A stretch of 50,220 nt of DNA from Actinokineospora spheciospongiae. GTDB lineage: Bacteria > Actinomycetota > Actinomycetes > Mycobacteriales > Pseudonocardiaceae. Shown here piece by piece: positions 35,699 through 44,757 of the stretch (the first letter of the stretch is position 1; every line of letters begins with the position of its first letter). Under the pieces are notes generated by a model. That model searched no databases and was not told the DNA's origin. It saw only the letters and a list, made by a program, of their open reading frames with translations. The stretch is from positions 1-50,220 of the forward strand of contig NZ_AYXG01000222.1 of assembly GCF_000564855.1 (NCBI RefSeq), in the 5' to 3' direction. Position numbers and translations under genes: made by a program.

Positions 35699-36938
35699 TG
35701 ATGTAGGCGATCCCGCCCGAACCGCCCGCGACCGCGCCGGAAGCGGTGTACCGCTTGGTGCGCAACCAGATGTTCTCGAACTGCGCCCGCTTGTACACGT
35801 GCCGCACCGCCGCGTTGTCCGGCGACGCCGGGTCGTTGGCGATCACGTCGCCCTCGGCGGTGAAGCCGACGACGACCATCAGGTGCCCCGCGGTGCCGTA
35901 GCCCGCGCCGTCGAGTTCGTCCGCCCGGAAGGACTGCGAGGTGACCACCGGGATGCCGCGGGCGATGTGGGCCTCCAGCTCGGTCAGCGACCGCAGCCGG
36001 GTCACGTGCGCCGACAGGCCGTAGGACGCGGCATAGGCGGTGTTGAACGGCCAGTTGCCGGTGCCGTCGTAGTCGTGGTCGTAGGTGGCGCGGGCCGCGT
36101 GGTCGACCGAGCGGTCGGCGTAGGTCGGGTCCACCCAGGCCAGGTCGTCGGCCGACGGCCGCTTGCCCCAGTACTCGACCACCATCTGCGTCGAGGTGGG
36201 GCTGCACCACGCCTCACCGCCGCCGCCGTACTGCGGGTACTGCCCGATGTGGACGTTCTGCGAGTACGCGGGCACCGCCAGCTCCACCGCCCGCCCGAGC
36301 GACGGCGCGCTGGCCGCGACGGTGAACCGGTCCGGGATGGCCGAGGTCATCGCCCCGGCGGTGCGCAGCGTCGGCGTGGCCCGGGTGCCCGCGGCCCGGA
36401 ACAGGGTGACCCGGAGCTGGTAGGCGCGCAGCGGCCTGCCCGGGGCGGCGACGAAGGTGTCCACGTCGACGTACCCGGTGTCGTCGGACTGGTCGGGCAC
36501 GCTGCTGCGGATGATGTCCTGGTCGCCCAGCGCCCAGCGGCCCAGGGTGAACCAGGTCGGGCCGTCGCCGCGCAGCTCCACCCGCAGCCAGGTGCCCGCG
36601 GGGGTGGTGGCGTTCCAGGAGGCGACGAGCTGGGTGGCGTCGAAGCCCGGCCGGTGGACCGGGGAGGTCCAGGTGCCGTAGTCGTAGCGGCGGGTGGTGC
36701 CCAGTTCGGGTTCGGTGTGCTCGACGCTGCCCGCGGGCCTGCCGATGCGCAGCCCGCCCGGGCCGGGGAGCAGGCCGTCGGAGCGGCCTCCCGCGAAGTC
36801 GCGCGGGAAGGTCCACCGGTGGTGGTCGACCGGCGCGCCGTCGGGGCGGTGCGTGGTGGTCGCGGACGCGGGTGGGGTGGCGACCGCGGCGGCGGCCAGT
36901 ACGGCGACCCCGGCGGTGAGCAGGCGCAACGGTCTCAT
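35688..36938 (-). CDS. Secreted C39-family-like cysteine peptidase
   Basis: 416 aa. Signal peptide (RLLTAGVAVLAAAAVATPPASA, ~1-27). Residues ~30-205 form a beta-rich domain. From ~220 a papain-like fold of the C39 type follows: GGEAWCSPTSTQMV with nucleophile C245, then GHLMVVVGF with H352 and NDPAS with N368-D369. No transporter domain is attached, so this is a free secreted peptidase or transglutaminase-like enzyme. It ends overlapping the convergent PRC-barrel gene. Substrate unknown. Confidence 0.87.
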   Translation of the reverse strand: MRPLRLLTAGVAVLAAAAVATPPASATTTHRPDGAPVDHHRWTFPRDFAGGRSDGLLPGPGGLRIGRPAGSVEHTEPELGTTRRYDYGTWTSPVHRPGFDATQLVASWNATTPAGTWLRVELRGDGPTWFTLGRWALGDQDIIRSSVPDQSDDTGYVDVDTFVAAPGRPLRAYQLRVTLFRAAGTRATPTLRTAGAMTSAIPDRFTVAASAPSLGRAVELAVPAYSQNVHIGQYPQYGGGGEAWCSPTSTQMVVEYWGKRPSADDLAWVDPTYADRSVDHAARATYDHDYDGTGNWPFNTAYAASYGLSAHVTRLRSLTELEAHIARGIPVVTSQSFRADELDGAGYGTAGHLMVVVGFTAEGDVIANDPASPDNAAVRHVYKRAQFENIWLRTKRYTASGAVAGGSGGIAYIITR

Positions 36939-36999
36939 GTCGAGAATTTTCGCGCCACGCGGTCAGTATGTAAACAGCCGTCACCGGCTTGCCGCGCGG

Positions 37000-37626
37000 T
37001 CAGCCCGCGGGTGGCGCCTGTTCGGACGGACCGGCGTCGAGTTCGGCGAGGAAGTCCGCCCAGAACTCCTCCACGCAGCGCTCGAACCGGATGCCCAGTT
37101 CCAGGGACTTGAGCTGCCACGGGTCCGCCACCCCGGCGACCTGCCCGTACTGCACGACGTAGTTGTCCCCGCGCGCCTTGTGCGACTCGTAGCGGTCCCT
37201 GGCCAGGCCGCGCAGGGTCCGCGGGTTGCCGTGCGCGGCGAAGAACAGCTTCAGCAGGCCGAGGTCGCGGACCTCGGTCTCCTCCGGCGTGGGGGCGACC
37301 AGCCACTCGCGCAGCGCCTCCCGGCCCGCCTCGGTGATCGAGTAGGTGCGCCTGCGCCTGCCGCCGTCCTCGACCGCGGAGACCACCAGGCCGTCCTCGG
37401 CCAGCCTGCTCGGCTCGTCGTAGAGCTGGGAGTGGGCGAACGCCCAGAAGTGGCCGATGGTGTAGCCGACCCGCTGCTTGAGGTCGTAGCTGGTCGCCGG
37501 ACCCGCGGAGAGCATTCCCAGGACGACGTAGGACGTCGCGTTGAGCTTGCGACCACGTGCGCTGGACTCGCCTGACAGGCCGGTCACCTCCCCGTTCGCG
37601 CCGCCCACAGTGCGAACCATACCCAT
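37000..37626 (-). CDS. PadR family transcriptional regulator
   Basis: 208 aa. [55 protein letters not shown] is the PadR winged helix, followed by [24 protein letters not shown]. The C-terminal helical domain (Vir-like) fits the dimerisation part of PadR-s2-like proteins. The start is uncertain: ATG 37626 or 37620, with ~28 unusual residues before the domain. Alone between the peptidase and the acyl-CoA ligase; target not known. Confidence 0.85.
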   Translation of the reverse strand: MGMVRTVGGANGEVTGLSGESSARGRKLNATSYVVLGMLSAGPATSYDLKQRVGYTIGHFWAFAHSQLYDEPSRLAEDGLVVSAVEDGGRRRRTYSITEAGREALREWLVAPTPEETEVRDLGLLKLFFAAHGNPRTLRGLARDRYESHKARGDNYVVQYGQVAGVADPWQLKSLELGIRFERCVEEFWADFLAELDAGPSEQAPPAG

Positions 37627-37728
37627 CCCGGGAGCGGCGGGGGCGGGCGGACGCGCCTCGCCCCGGCCGGGCCGGGCGGGTTCGCGCGGGGCCGGGTGAG
37701 CCGGTCGCGCGAACCCGCTCGGCGGCGC

Positions 37729-39366
37729 TCAGCCCAGGTGCTTGACGTCGAGCCTGCCCTCGGCGTGCGCGGCCCGCAGCACCTTCTTGTCGAACTTGCC
37801 GACGCTGGTCTTCGGGACCTCCTCGACGAAGGTCCAGTTCTCCGGGAGCTGCCACTTGGCGACCTTGTCGCCGAGGAAGTCGCGCAGCTCCTCGGGGGCG
37901 GCCTCAGCGCCGGGGCGCAGCACGACCGCGACCAGCGGGCGCTCGTCCCACTTCTGGTCCGGGATGCCGATGACCGCGGCCTCGGCCACCGCCGGGTGGC
38001 CCATGACGGCGTTCTCCAGGTCGACCGAGGAGATCCACTCCCCACCGGACTTGATGATGTCCTTGGAGCGGTCGGTCAGGGTGAGGAAGCCGTCCGGGGT
38101 GAGCGTGCCGACGTCCCCGGTGCGCAGCCAGCCGTCGCGGAACTTCTCCGCGCCCTCACCGTCCTCTTCGAGCCGGTAGTAGGAAGCGGCGATCCAGGGG
38201 CCGCGCACCTCCAGCTCGCCGACGCTCTCGCCGTCCCACGGCATCTCGTTGCCGTCGTCGTCGATGAGCCTGGCCTGCACGCTCGCCGGGAGGCGGCCCT
38301 GCGTGTAGCGGTACTTCCACGCCTCCTCCTCGGTGAGGCCCGCGGGCGGGCGGCACACGGTGCCCAGCGGCGAGGTCTCGGTCATGCCCCAGGCGTGCAC
38401 GATGTGCACGCCGTACTTCTCGGCGAAGGCGTGCATCAGCGCGGGCGGGCAGGACGAGCCGCCGACGACGACCTCGCGCAGCGAGCTGAGGTCGGCCGGG
38501 TTCTGGTCCAGGTGGGCCAGCACCGCCTGCCAGATGGTCGGCACCGCCGCGGAGTGCGTCGCCCCCAGCTCGGTGACCATCCGGACCAGCGGTTCCGGCT
38601 GCAGGAAGCGGTCCGGCATGATCAGCGACGCGCCGGACATGAACGCCGCGTAGGGCATGCCCCAGGACATGGCGTGGAACTGCGGCACGATCACCAGCGA
38701 GCGGTCGGTGGAGGCCAGGCCGATGCCGTCGGCCATGCAGACCTGCATCGAGTGCAGCCAGATCGAGCGGTGGGAGTAGACGACGCCCTTGGGGTTGCCG
38801 GTGGTGCCGGAGGTGTAGCACATGGCGGCGGCGGTGCGCTCGTCCACGTCCGGCCAGTCGAACTCGTCGGACTGCTCGGCCAGCAGCGCGTCCCAGGAGT
38901 GCACCTGGACGCCCTCGGGGGCGGTCAGCGCCTCGGCCGGGCCGTTGGCCACGATCACGTGCTTGACGGTGGTGAAGGTGGGGAGCTGCCGGGCCAGCAG
39001 CGGGGCCACGGTCGCGTCCACGATGACCACGTGGTCCTCGGCGTGGTTGGCGATGTAGGTGAGCTGCTCGGGGAACAGCCGCAGGTTGAGCGTGTGCAGC
39101 ACGGCGCCCATCGCCGGGACGGCGAGGTAGGCGACCTGGTGCTCGGCGTTGTTCCACATGAACGTGGCGACCCGCTCGTCGCCGGTGACGCCCAGGCCGC
39201 GCAGCGCGTTGGCCAGGCGGGCGGCCTGCCTGCCGACCTCGGCGAAGGTGCTGCTGCGGCTGCCCTCACCGGTCCAGGTGATCACTTCGGCGGTCCCGTG
39301 CACCTTCGTGCCGTGCCGCAGCAGTGTGCCGATGGACAGGTTGCCGTCCTGCATGGTGCTCAACAT
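37729..39366 (-). CDS. Fatty-acyl-CoA ligase (FadD-like)
   Basis: 545 aa AMP-forming ligase. [19 protein letters not shown] is the AMP-binding motif; later come [47 protein letters not shown] and the C-terminal catalytic Lys in [10 protein letters not shown]. Activates fatty acids, length unknown, probably medium to long chain. AGGGAG lies upstream of ATG 39366, at longer spacing than usual; ATG 39354 is an alternative. The upstream CTTACTGGCGGTAGG is a near-palindrome that could be a regulator site. Confidence 0.93.
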   Translation of the reverse strand: MLSTMQDGNLSIGTLLRHGTKVHGTAEVITWTGEGSRSSTFAEVGRQAARLANALRGLGVTGDERVATFMWNNAEHQVAYLAVPAMGAVLHTLNLRLFPEQLTYIANHAEDHVVIVDATVAPLLARQLPTFTTVKHVIVANGPAEALTAPEGVQVHSWDALLAEQSDEFDWPDVDERTAAAMCYTSGTTGNPKGVVYSHRSIWLHSMQVCMADGIGLASTDRSLVIVPQFHAMSWGMPYAAFMSGASLIMPDRFLQPEPLVRMVTELGATHSAAVPTIWQAVLAHLDQNPADLSSLREVVVGGSSCPPALMHAFAEKYGVHIVHAWGMTETSPLGTVCRPPAGLTEEEAWKYRYTQGRLPASVQARLIDDDGNEMPWDGESVGELEVRGPWIAASYYRLEEDGEGAEKFRDGWLRTGDVGTLTPDGFLTLTDRSKDIIKSGGEWISSVDLENAVMGHPAVAEAAVIGIPDQKWDERPLVAVVLRPGAEAAPEELRDFLGDKVAKWQLPENWTFVEEVPKTSVGKFDKKVLRAAHAEGRLDVKHLG

Positions 39367-39745
39367 GGTCGATCAAGCTCCCTGGGGTTGACGGCCTCGG
39401 CCCTCGGTGGACATCGGCCCCGACTAACTTACTGGCGGTAGGAAAGCCTAGTGCGCAAACGCTGTCGGCAACACTCCCGAAATGCCCGGTTCCGCCAACT
39501 TGATCATGCTGTCACGCTGCGTGCCGCCCCCGGACGTGATGGGCTCCGCAGGAGGTTTGCGCGTGTCGGGGGTATGTTGCCCCCCGAGGTGTCGTTTACT
39601 GGTGAAAGGCGTCGGGCGGCCGGGTCGCGCGGTGCGTCCGGGGTGGGTAGGTTCTTCCGCTCCGGTGACTGTCGGTAGTCACGATGCCCCGATGAGGCTG
39701 GGCCCGTCGCCACCGCGGCGGGTGATGAAGGAAAGGACAACCACG
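39367..39745. other. 379-bp leader and promoter region before mihF
   Basis: Between divergent fadD-like and mihF. It holds a hairpin TCGGGGG...CCCCCCGA (about 39566-39587), a stem GTGACT...AGTCAC (about 39662-39681), and an AGGAGG (39550-39555) seven bases before GTG 39563, which reads in frame into mihF. The near-palindrome TTACTGGCGGTAGG near 39428 may serve the ligase gene. The mihF promoter is not pinpointed. Confidence 0.5.
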
Positions 39746-40057
39746 TTGGCTCTGCCCACGTTGACTCCCGAGCAGCGCGCGGATGCGCTCGCCAAGGCAG
39801 CCGAGGCGCGCAAGGCGCGCTCGGAGCTGCTGGCGTCGATCAAGTCCGGTGAGCGGACCATCGCGTCGGTGCTCGGCAAGGCCAAGGACGACAAGACGAT
39901 CGGCAAGACCAAGGTCGCCGCCCTGCTCAAGGCCGTTCCCGGCCTCGGCGCGGTGAAGGTCGCCGCCCTGCTCGAGCAGGCCGGGATCGACCCCGACCGC
40001 CGCGCGGCGGGCCTCGGCGACCGGCAGCGCTCCGCGCTGATCGACGCGCTCGGCTGA
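39746..40057 (+). CDS. mihF: Integration host factor, actinobacterial type (mIHF/sIHF)
   Basis: 103 aa nucleoid-associated DNA-bending protein with no relation to the E. coli IHF fold. LTPEQRADALAKAAEARKARSEL is the N-terminal helix; IGKTKVAALLKAVPGLGAVKVAALLEQAGI is the helix-hairpin/H2TH-like part, and RRAAGLGDRQRSALIDALG the C-terminal basic helix. TTG 39746 follows AAGGAAAGGA and gives the classical LALPTLTPEQ start. In-frame alternatives exist: ATG 39725, and GTG 39563 behind a strong AGGAGG, which would add 61 residues. Essential in mycobacteria. Confidence 0.9.
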   Translation: MALPTLTPEQRADALAKAAEARKARSELLASIKSGERTIASVLGKAKDDKTIGKTKVAALLKAVPGLGAVKVAALLEQAGIDPDRRAAGLGDRQRSALIDALG

Positions 40058-40180
40058 TCAGGACCACGACAGCGGGCGGGTGGCCGGACGGCCGCCCGCC
40101 CGCTGTCGCGCGTGGGGCAGCCCACGAACTTCGCCGTGCTCGGCGGCCCCCGATCGGGTGGCCGTGGGCAGAATGGAAGG

Positions 40181-41308
40181 GTGGCTGAACACGTGGTGCG
40201 GGACTACCGCCCGGGGGCGTTCCTGCTCGCCGGACCGACATCGACGCTGCTCGCGGAGGGTGAGCGAGCGGTCGTCACCGAGTCCGACCCGGAGGAGCTG
40301 TCCGCCAGGGTGGAGAAGGCCCTGGCCGACAGCGGCGCCCAGGTCGCGGTCGGCGCGCTGCCGTTCGCCCCGGGGGCACCCGCGCACGTGGTCGTGCCCG
40401 CCGAGGTCCGCCGCACCGGGTCGGCGCACCCCTGCTCCGCCGCGCCCGCCGCCGGGGCCGCGCCCGTGTCGGTGACGCCGGTGCCGTCCGGGGCGGGGTA
40501 CGAGGCCGCGGTCGCCGCGGCGGTCGCGCTCCTGCGCGGGCCCGGCGAGCTGCGCAAGGTCGTCCTCGCCCGCACCCTGCGGCTCGGGTTCGCCGCCCCC
40601 GTCGACCTCGCCGCCCTGCTGCCCGGCCTGGTCGCGGCCAACCCCCAGGGCCACACCTTCGCCGCGCCGCTGCCCGGGGGGCGCACCCTGCTGGGGGCCA
40701 CCCCCGAACTGCTGGTCTCGCGCACCGGCACCCGCGTCGTGTCGAACCCGCTGGCCGGGTCGCTGCCGCGCGGGATCACCCCGGAGCAGGACCGCGCCCT
40801 GGCCGACGAGCTGCTGGCCTCGGGCAAGGACCAGGCCGAGCACCGGGTGGTGGTGGAGGCGGTCGAGGAGGTGCTGCGCCCGTTCTGCCGCAGCCTGCAC
40901 GTGCCCGCCGGTCCGTCGCTGGTGGCCACCCCCACCGTCTGGCACCTGTCCACCCGCATCACCGGGGAACTGGCCGACCCGGGGATCTCCGCGCTGCGCC
41001 TGGCCGCCGCGCTGCACCCGACCCCGGCCGTCTGCGGCACCCCCGCCGCCGCGGCGGCGGCGGCGATCGCCGACCTGGAGCCGTTCGAACGCGGCTTCTA
41101 CAGCGGGGCCGTCGGCTGGACCGGCGCCGACGGTGACGGTGAGTGGGTGGTGTCGCTGCGCTGCGCGGAGGTCTTCGACCGGGAGATGGTGCTCTACGCG
41201 GGTGCGGGCGTCATGCCCGCCTCGGTCCCGGCCGCGGAGCTGGCGGAGACCTCGGCGAAGTTCGCCACCCTGCTGCGCGGCCTGGGCATCGATCTGCCGG
41301 GCGCGTGA
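40181..41308 (+). CDS. Isochorismate synthase
   Basis: 375 aa chorismate-utilising enzyme of the DhbC/EntC/MenF group. Signature stretches: ELRKVVLARTLRL, HTFAAPLPGGRTLLGATPELLVSRTG, NPLAGSLPRG, ASGKDQAEHRVVVEAVEEVL, HLSTRITGEL and CGTPAAAA...GFYSGAVGW. It isomerises chorismate to isochorismate for menaquinone or a catecholate siderophore. No dhb, ent or men partner is in the window, so its pathway is open. Start GTG 40181 has a close GGAAGG; GTG 40194 or 40197 are alternatives. Confidence 0.92.
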   Translation: MAEHVVRDYRPGAFLLAGPTSTLLAEGERAVVTESDPEELSARVEKALADSGAQVAVGALPFAPGAPAHVVVPAEVRRTGSAHPCSAAPAAGAAPVSVTPVPSGAGYEAAVAAAVALLRGPGELRKVVLARTLRLGFAAPVDLAALLPGLVAANPQGHTFAAPLPGGRTLLGATPELLVSRTGTRVVSNPLAGSLPRGITPEQDRALADELLASGKDQAEHRVVVEAVEEVLRPFCRSLHVPAGPSLVATPTVWHLSTRITGELADPGISALRLAAALHPTPAVCGTPAAAAAAAIADLEPFERGFYSGAVGWTGADGDGEWVVSLRCAEVFDREMVLYAGAGVMPASVPAAELAETSAKFATLLRGLGIDLPGA

Positions 41309-41419
41309 CAACCCCGCCCGGTCCGGTGCGCACGCGCGCACAACGGCGCTGAAAAGGTGCTGAAAACTCTTCACGGATAGGGGAGTGCTCCGAATCCCCT
41401 GCTCGGATACCCTCCACCG

Positions 41420-42247
41420 GTGGTCGATCTCGTATCGGAACCGGGGGTCGCGGACGTGTCGGTGTACCGCGACACCGGGGGCACCGGGGTGCCCCCGGAC
41501 GAGAAGGTGCGCCGCGAGCTGATCGACCGGCTCCTGGAGGGCCGGTTCACCCGCCGCTCCGAGCTGTCCGACGCCGCCCGCGTGCTGGAGCTGCCCGAGG
41601 ACGGCCTGTTCGTCGTCCTCTACGGCGACGGCAGCACCGACGAGGCCCGGCCGGAGGTCAGCGCCACCGCCGTCGACCCCAGCCGCAGGCGGGTCATCGT
41701 CTGGCGCAGCCTGCCGGACGCGGAGATCGGCATCGTGTCGGTGGAGCGGGTCGAGGACTTCGACGGCCTGCGCGCCGCCCTGGCGGCCAGCGGCCAGGTC
41801 ATCGGCGTCAGCCGCCCGGTGTCCGGCCTGGCCAGGGTCCCCGCCGCGCTGCGCCGCGCCCGCATCGCCCGCCGCTGCCTGCCGCCGGGGGAGACCGGGG
41901 TCGCCGTGTTCGGCGAGCGCCCGGTCACCACGCTGGTCGCGGGCGCGCCGAACCTGGCCCGCGAACTCGCCATCGAGGTGCTCGCCGGTCTGGACGCGCT
42001 CGGCGCCGAGGAGCGGGCCGAACTGCTCACCACCCTGCGCCTGTGGTTCGCCCACGGCGGCGCGGTGAAGGTGGTCGCGGAGCTGATGTCGACGCACCCC
42101 AACACCGTCCGCTACCGCCTCCGCCGCGCCGCCGAGGTCACCGGCCGGGACATGGAGGACCCGCGCGACGTGGGCGAGCTGTACCTCGCCGTCGAGGCCA
42201 CCCGCCTCACCCCCGCCGAGCCGCCCGCGGGCGACCCGGCGGGGTGA
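41420..42247 (+). CDS. PucR/CdaR-type regulator
   Basis: 275 aa. The C-terminal ~65 residues hold the PucR helix-turn-helix: LRLWFAHGGAVKVVAELMSTHPNTVRYRLRRAAEVTGRD. The N-terminal part is a mixed fold sensor region without a recognised name. GTG 41420 has GGATAC about 11 bp upstream (a -10-like box), suggesting a leaderless transcript. Target unknown; nearest downstream genes are the convergent HAF-repeat pair. Confidence 0.82.
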   Translation: MVDLVSEPGVADVSVYRDTGGTGVPPDEKVRRELIDRLLEGRFTRRSELSDAARVLELPEDGLFVVLYGDGSTDEARPEVSATAVDPSRRRVIVWRSLPDAEIGIVSVERVEDFDGLRAALAASGQVIGVSRPVSGLARVPAALRRARIARRCLPPGETGVAVFGERPVTTLVAGAPNLARELAIEVLAGLDALGAEERAELLTTLRLWFAHGGAVKVVAELMSTHPNTVRYRLRRAAEVTGRDMEDPRDVGELYLAVEATRLTPAEPPAGDPAG

Positions 42248-42251
42248 GCGT

Positions 42252-43331
42252 TCAGCGCCACTCGTAGGCGGTCGACTCCGGCGCGGTGGTGCTCACGATC
42301 GTGCCGCCGGTCCACGGCAGGAACGGGTGCAGCGCCGAGCCGAACGGGTTCCCGCCCGTGGGCAGCGGCAGCACCTCGGCCGTCCCCCGCCGCCAGAGCG
42401 ACAGCTTCGGCACCGGGGCGAACTCGGTGACGGTGACCGTGCCGGTGCGGTTCACCGCGAACGCCGCGCCGCTGTCCGCACCCGGGGTCAGGTCGGTCAT
42501 CACCCTGCGCTGCCAGGAGAAGGCGTGGCTGCGGCCGTCCGCCGTGCTGGACTGGCCGACCACCTGACCGGAGTCGCTGAGCCACGGCCCCGACCCCTCC
42601 TGGCTGACGGGGATGTGGGTCTGGCCGCCGCCGAGGGAACCGATGTCGGTGGTGCGGCCCGCGCTCCACAGCAGCAGCTTGCCCTCCGCGGCGACGAGGA
42701 CCTGCCCGGAGGCGTTGACGTCCACCGGGGTGCCCGCGCCGATGGCCACCGGCGCCCGTCCGGGGCGGGCCAGGTACGCGGTGCCGTCGGCGGTGTAGGT
42801 GACGTCGCCGCCCGCGCCGAGGCTGCCGAAGTACGCCGACGGGCTCTCCACGACCGTGCGCCAGGTGCCCGCCCGCCACAGCGACAGCCGCCGGTCGTCG
42901 TCGGCGTCCACGCTGCTCACCAGGACCTCGCCGCGGTTGTTGACGTCGACCGCCGCGCTGTCGACCGCCCCGGCCGGGGTGAGGTCGACGCGGCGCCCGG
43001 CCGACCACAGCACGGCGTGCCGCACCCCGTCGACCTCGCGGTACCCGACGACCTGGTCGAGGTCGTTGCCCTCGTGCACCAGGCTGTTCACCCCCTCGGG
43101 TTCGAGGTCGACGCGCTCGCCGCCGCGCCAGGTGACGGCCCGCGAGCCCGCGTCGGTGAGCACCACGCCGTGGATCAGCCCGGTGGCGCTCATGCCGATC
43201 CCGGCCGCCTGGCGCGCACCGGCCGGGGCGGGCAGCGGGCGCACCCCGGCGTCCGCGTCCGCCTCCGCGGTGGCGCCGACCAGGATGAGCAAAGCGGCCG
43301 TGGTGGCCGAAACGGTTGTCCTGACACGCAT
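42252..43331 (-). CDS. Secreted HAF-repeat-like protein, copy 2
   Basis: 359 aa with a signal peptide (TTVSATTAALLILVGATAEA). Repeating units of ~40 residues end in patterns such as HAVLWSAGRRVDLTP, RLSLWRAGTW, HAFSWQRRVMTDLTPG, each preceded by VNxxGxVxV. This is the extracellular HAF-repeat style, probably a beta-propeller. No enzyme motif is seen. Paralogous to the gene at 43365, 33 bp upstream. GAAGGAAGGA precedes the ATG. Function unknown. Confidence 0.82.
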   Translation of the reverse strand: MRVRTTVSATTAALLILVGATAEADADAGVRPLPAPAGARQAAGIGMSATGLIHGVVLTDAGSRAVTWRGGERVDLEPEGVNSLVHEGNDLDQVVGYREVDGVRHAVLWSAGRRVDLTPAGAVDSAAVDVNNRGEVLVSSVDADDDRRLSLWRAGTWRTVVESPSAYFGSLGAGGDVTYTADGTAYLARPGRAPVAIGAGTPVDVNASGQVLVAAEGKLLLWSAGRTTDIGSLGGGQTHIPVSQEGSGPWLSDSGQVVGQSSTADGRSHAFSWQRRVMTDLTPGADSGAAFAVNRTGTVTVTEFAPVPKLSLWRRGTAEVLPLPTGGNPFGSALHPFLPWTGGTIVSTTAPESTAYEWR

Positions 43332-43364
43332 CGGTGTGTGTCCTTCCTTCGGGGTCAGACCGTC

Positions 43365-44504
43365 CTACTGGGACGTGAAGAGCGAGGTGGCGGAACTTCC
43401 CGGGGCCGCGTCCATGCCCGCGACCTGCGGCAGGCGGGGGTGCAGGGCGGTCGGCATGGTCAGGTTGCCCGGGGTCGCGGCGCCCAGGTCCGTTGTGCTG
43501 CGGCGCTTCCAGAGCAGCGCGTGCGTGCCCGCCGCCCCGGGCGCGGGCACCTCGCCCGCGATGTCGCCGCGCTCGTTGATGGCGTAGCTGGTGCTGTACG
43601 GGGCGTGCGGGGTCAGGTCGGTCATCACCCCGCGCCGCCAGCGGAAGGCGTGGTAGCGGCCGTCGCGGGTCTCCGACAGGCCGGTGACCTCGCCGGAGGC
43701 GTTGAGCCACGGGCCGTGGCGCGGGCCGGTGCCGACGAAGCGGGTGTCGCCGCCGCCCAGCGAACCGAGGTCGGTCAGGCCCCCGTCGCGCCACAGCGCC
43801 GCCCGGCCGCGGCCGTCGTCCTCGCAGGCCAGCAGGACGGCGCCACCGGCGTTGATGCCCATCGGCACCGGCGCGCCGCCGCCGAGGCCCACCAGCCGGA
43901 TGCCCGGGCCCCGGCCGCGCGGGAACAGCAGCGCCCGGTCGTCGACCAGGACCGCGACGTCACCGGCCGCGCCCAGCACCGGGTCGTGGAACCGGCCGTC
44001 CTCCACCAGGGTGCGCCACCCGCCCGGCCGCCACAGCGACAGCCGCCGCGCGGTGCCGAGGGTGTCCGAACTGACGTGGTGGCTCACCACCAGCACCTCG
44101 GCGCGGTCGGTGATCCCCACCGCGGCGCTGCGGAAGGCCCCGCGCGGGTGCAGGTCGACCCGGCGCCCCCCGGTCCAGAGCACCGCCCGCTCCTCCTCGC
44201 CGGGGCGGCGGGTGTAGGAGCCGACGACCTGGTCGTGGTCGTTCGCCGCGGTCGGGGTGCTCGGCCCGGTCCGCTCCAGCAGGGTCAGCCTCCCGCCGCG
44301 CCACACCGCCGCCCGCGCGGGCCCGCCGCGCCCGCGCACGAACCCGTGCACCATGCCGGTCGCGGTCATCCCGGTCAGCCCGGCCTCGGTGTCGGGGCCG
44401 GGCAGCGGCAGCGGGCGCAGCCGGGGGGACCCGGAGCCGGTCTCGGTGGCCGCGGCGACGGTCACGGTCGCCAGGAGGGCGGCGGTCAGCACCAGGGCGC
44501 GCAT
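43365..44504 (-). CDS. Secreted HAF-repeat-like protein, copy 1
   Basis: 379 aa, signal peptide (LVLTAALLATVTVAAA). Repeats match the paralogue in order and spacing: ARAAVWRGGRLTLL, RAVLWTGGRRVDLHP, RLSLWRPGGWRTL, AALWRDGGLTDLGSLGGG, YHAFRWRRGVMTDLTP and HALLWKRRSTTDLG. This is the HAF extracellular repeat. ATG 44504 follows GGAAGG; a longer start lacks it. First gene of the pair; the promoter region upstream is AT-richer with TTGTTT and TACAGT 18 bp apart on this strand. Confidence 0.83.
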   Translation of the reverse strand: MRALVLTAALLATVTVAAATETGSGSPRLRPLPLPGPDTEAGLTGMTATGMVHGFVRGRGGPARAAVWRGGRLTLLERTGPSTPTAANDHDQVVGSYTRRPGEEERAVLWTGGRRVDLHPRGAFRSAAVGITDRAEVLVVSHHVSSDTLGTARRLSLWRPGGWRTLVEDGRFHDPVLGAAGDVAVLVDDRALLFPRGRGPGIRLVGLGGGAPVPMGINAGGAVLLACEDDGRGRAALWRDGGLTDLGSLGGGDTRFVGTGPRHGPWLNASGEVTGLSETRDGRYHAFRWRRGVMTDLTPHAPYSTSYAINERGDIAGEVPAPGAAGTHALLWKRRSTTDLGAATPGNLTMPTALHPRLPQVAGMDAAPGSSATSLFTSQ

Positions 44505-44539
44505 GACGCACCTTCCGGTCGGGAGCGGTGAGCGGTACG

Positions 44540-44575
44540 CCGAGACTGTAGCGATAACGGCACTATTCAAACAAT
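44540..44575 (-). promoter_or_regulatory. Possible promoter of the HAF-repeat pair
   Basis: On the minus strand TTGTTT and TACAGT lie 18 bp apart, about 40 bp before ATG 44504. An inverted repeat ATAACG...CGTTAT overlaps this area. The local AT content is higher than usual for the window. The remainder of the 253-bp spacer shows nothing else. Confidence 0.4.
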
Positions 44576-44757
44576 GGCGTTATATGGGCTAATCTTGGCG
44601 TAGCCACGACCATTCAGACCAGTTGATGCGGCCCAATGGGCCAATTTTTGAGCAGGGCCTCCTCGTGGTGGACCTTCGGGCACGAAAAAGAGCGCGCAAA
44701 CCACCGCGACTTTAACCGGATGTGACAAACGCCGGCCGGATGAGGTTCCCGCCGCGA

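Noticed and set aside
39563-39600. Cysteine-attenuation leader peptide before mihF
   Set aside because: The frame begins with three Cys but continues without a stop into mihF, and mihF has no link to cysteine metabolism. Kept only as a possible extension.
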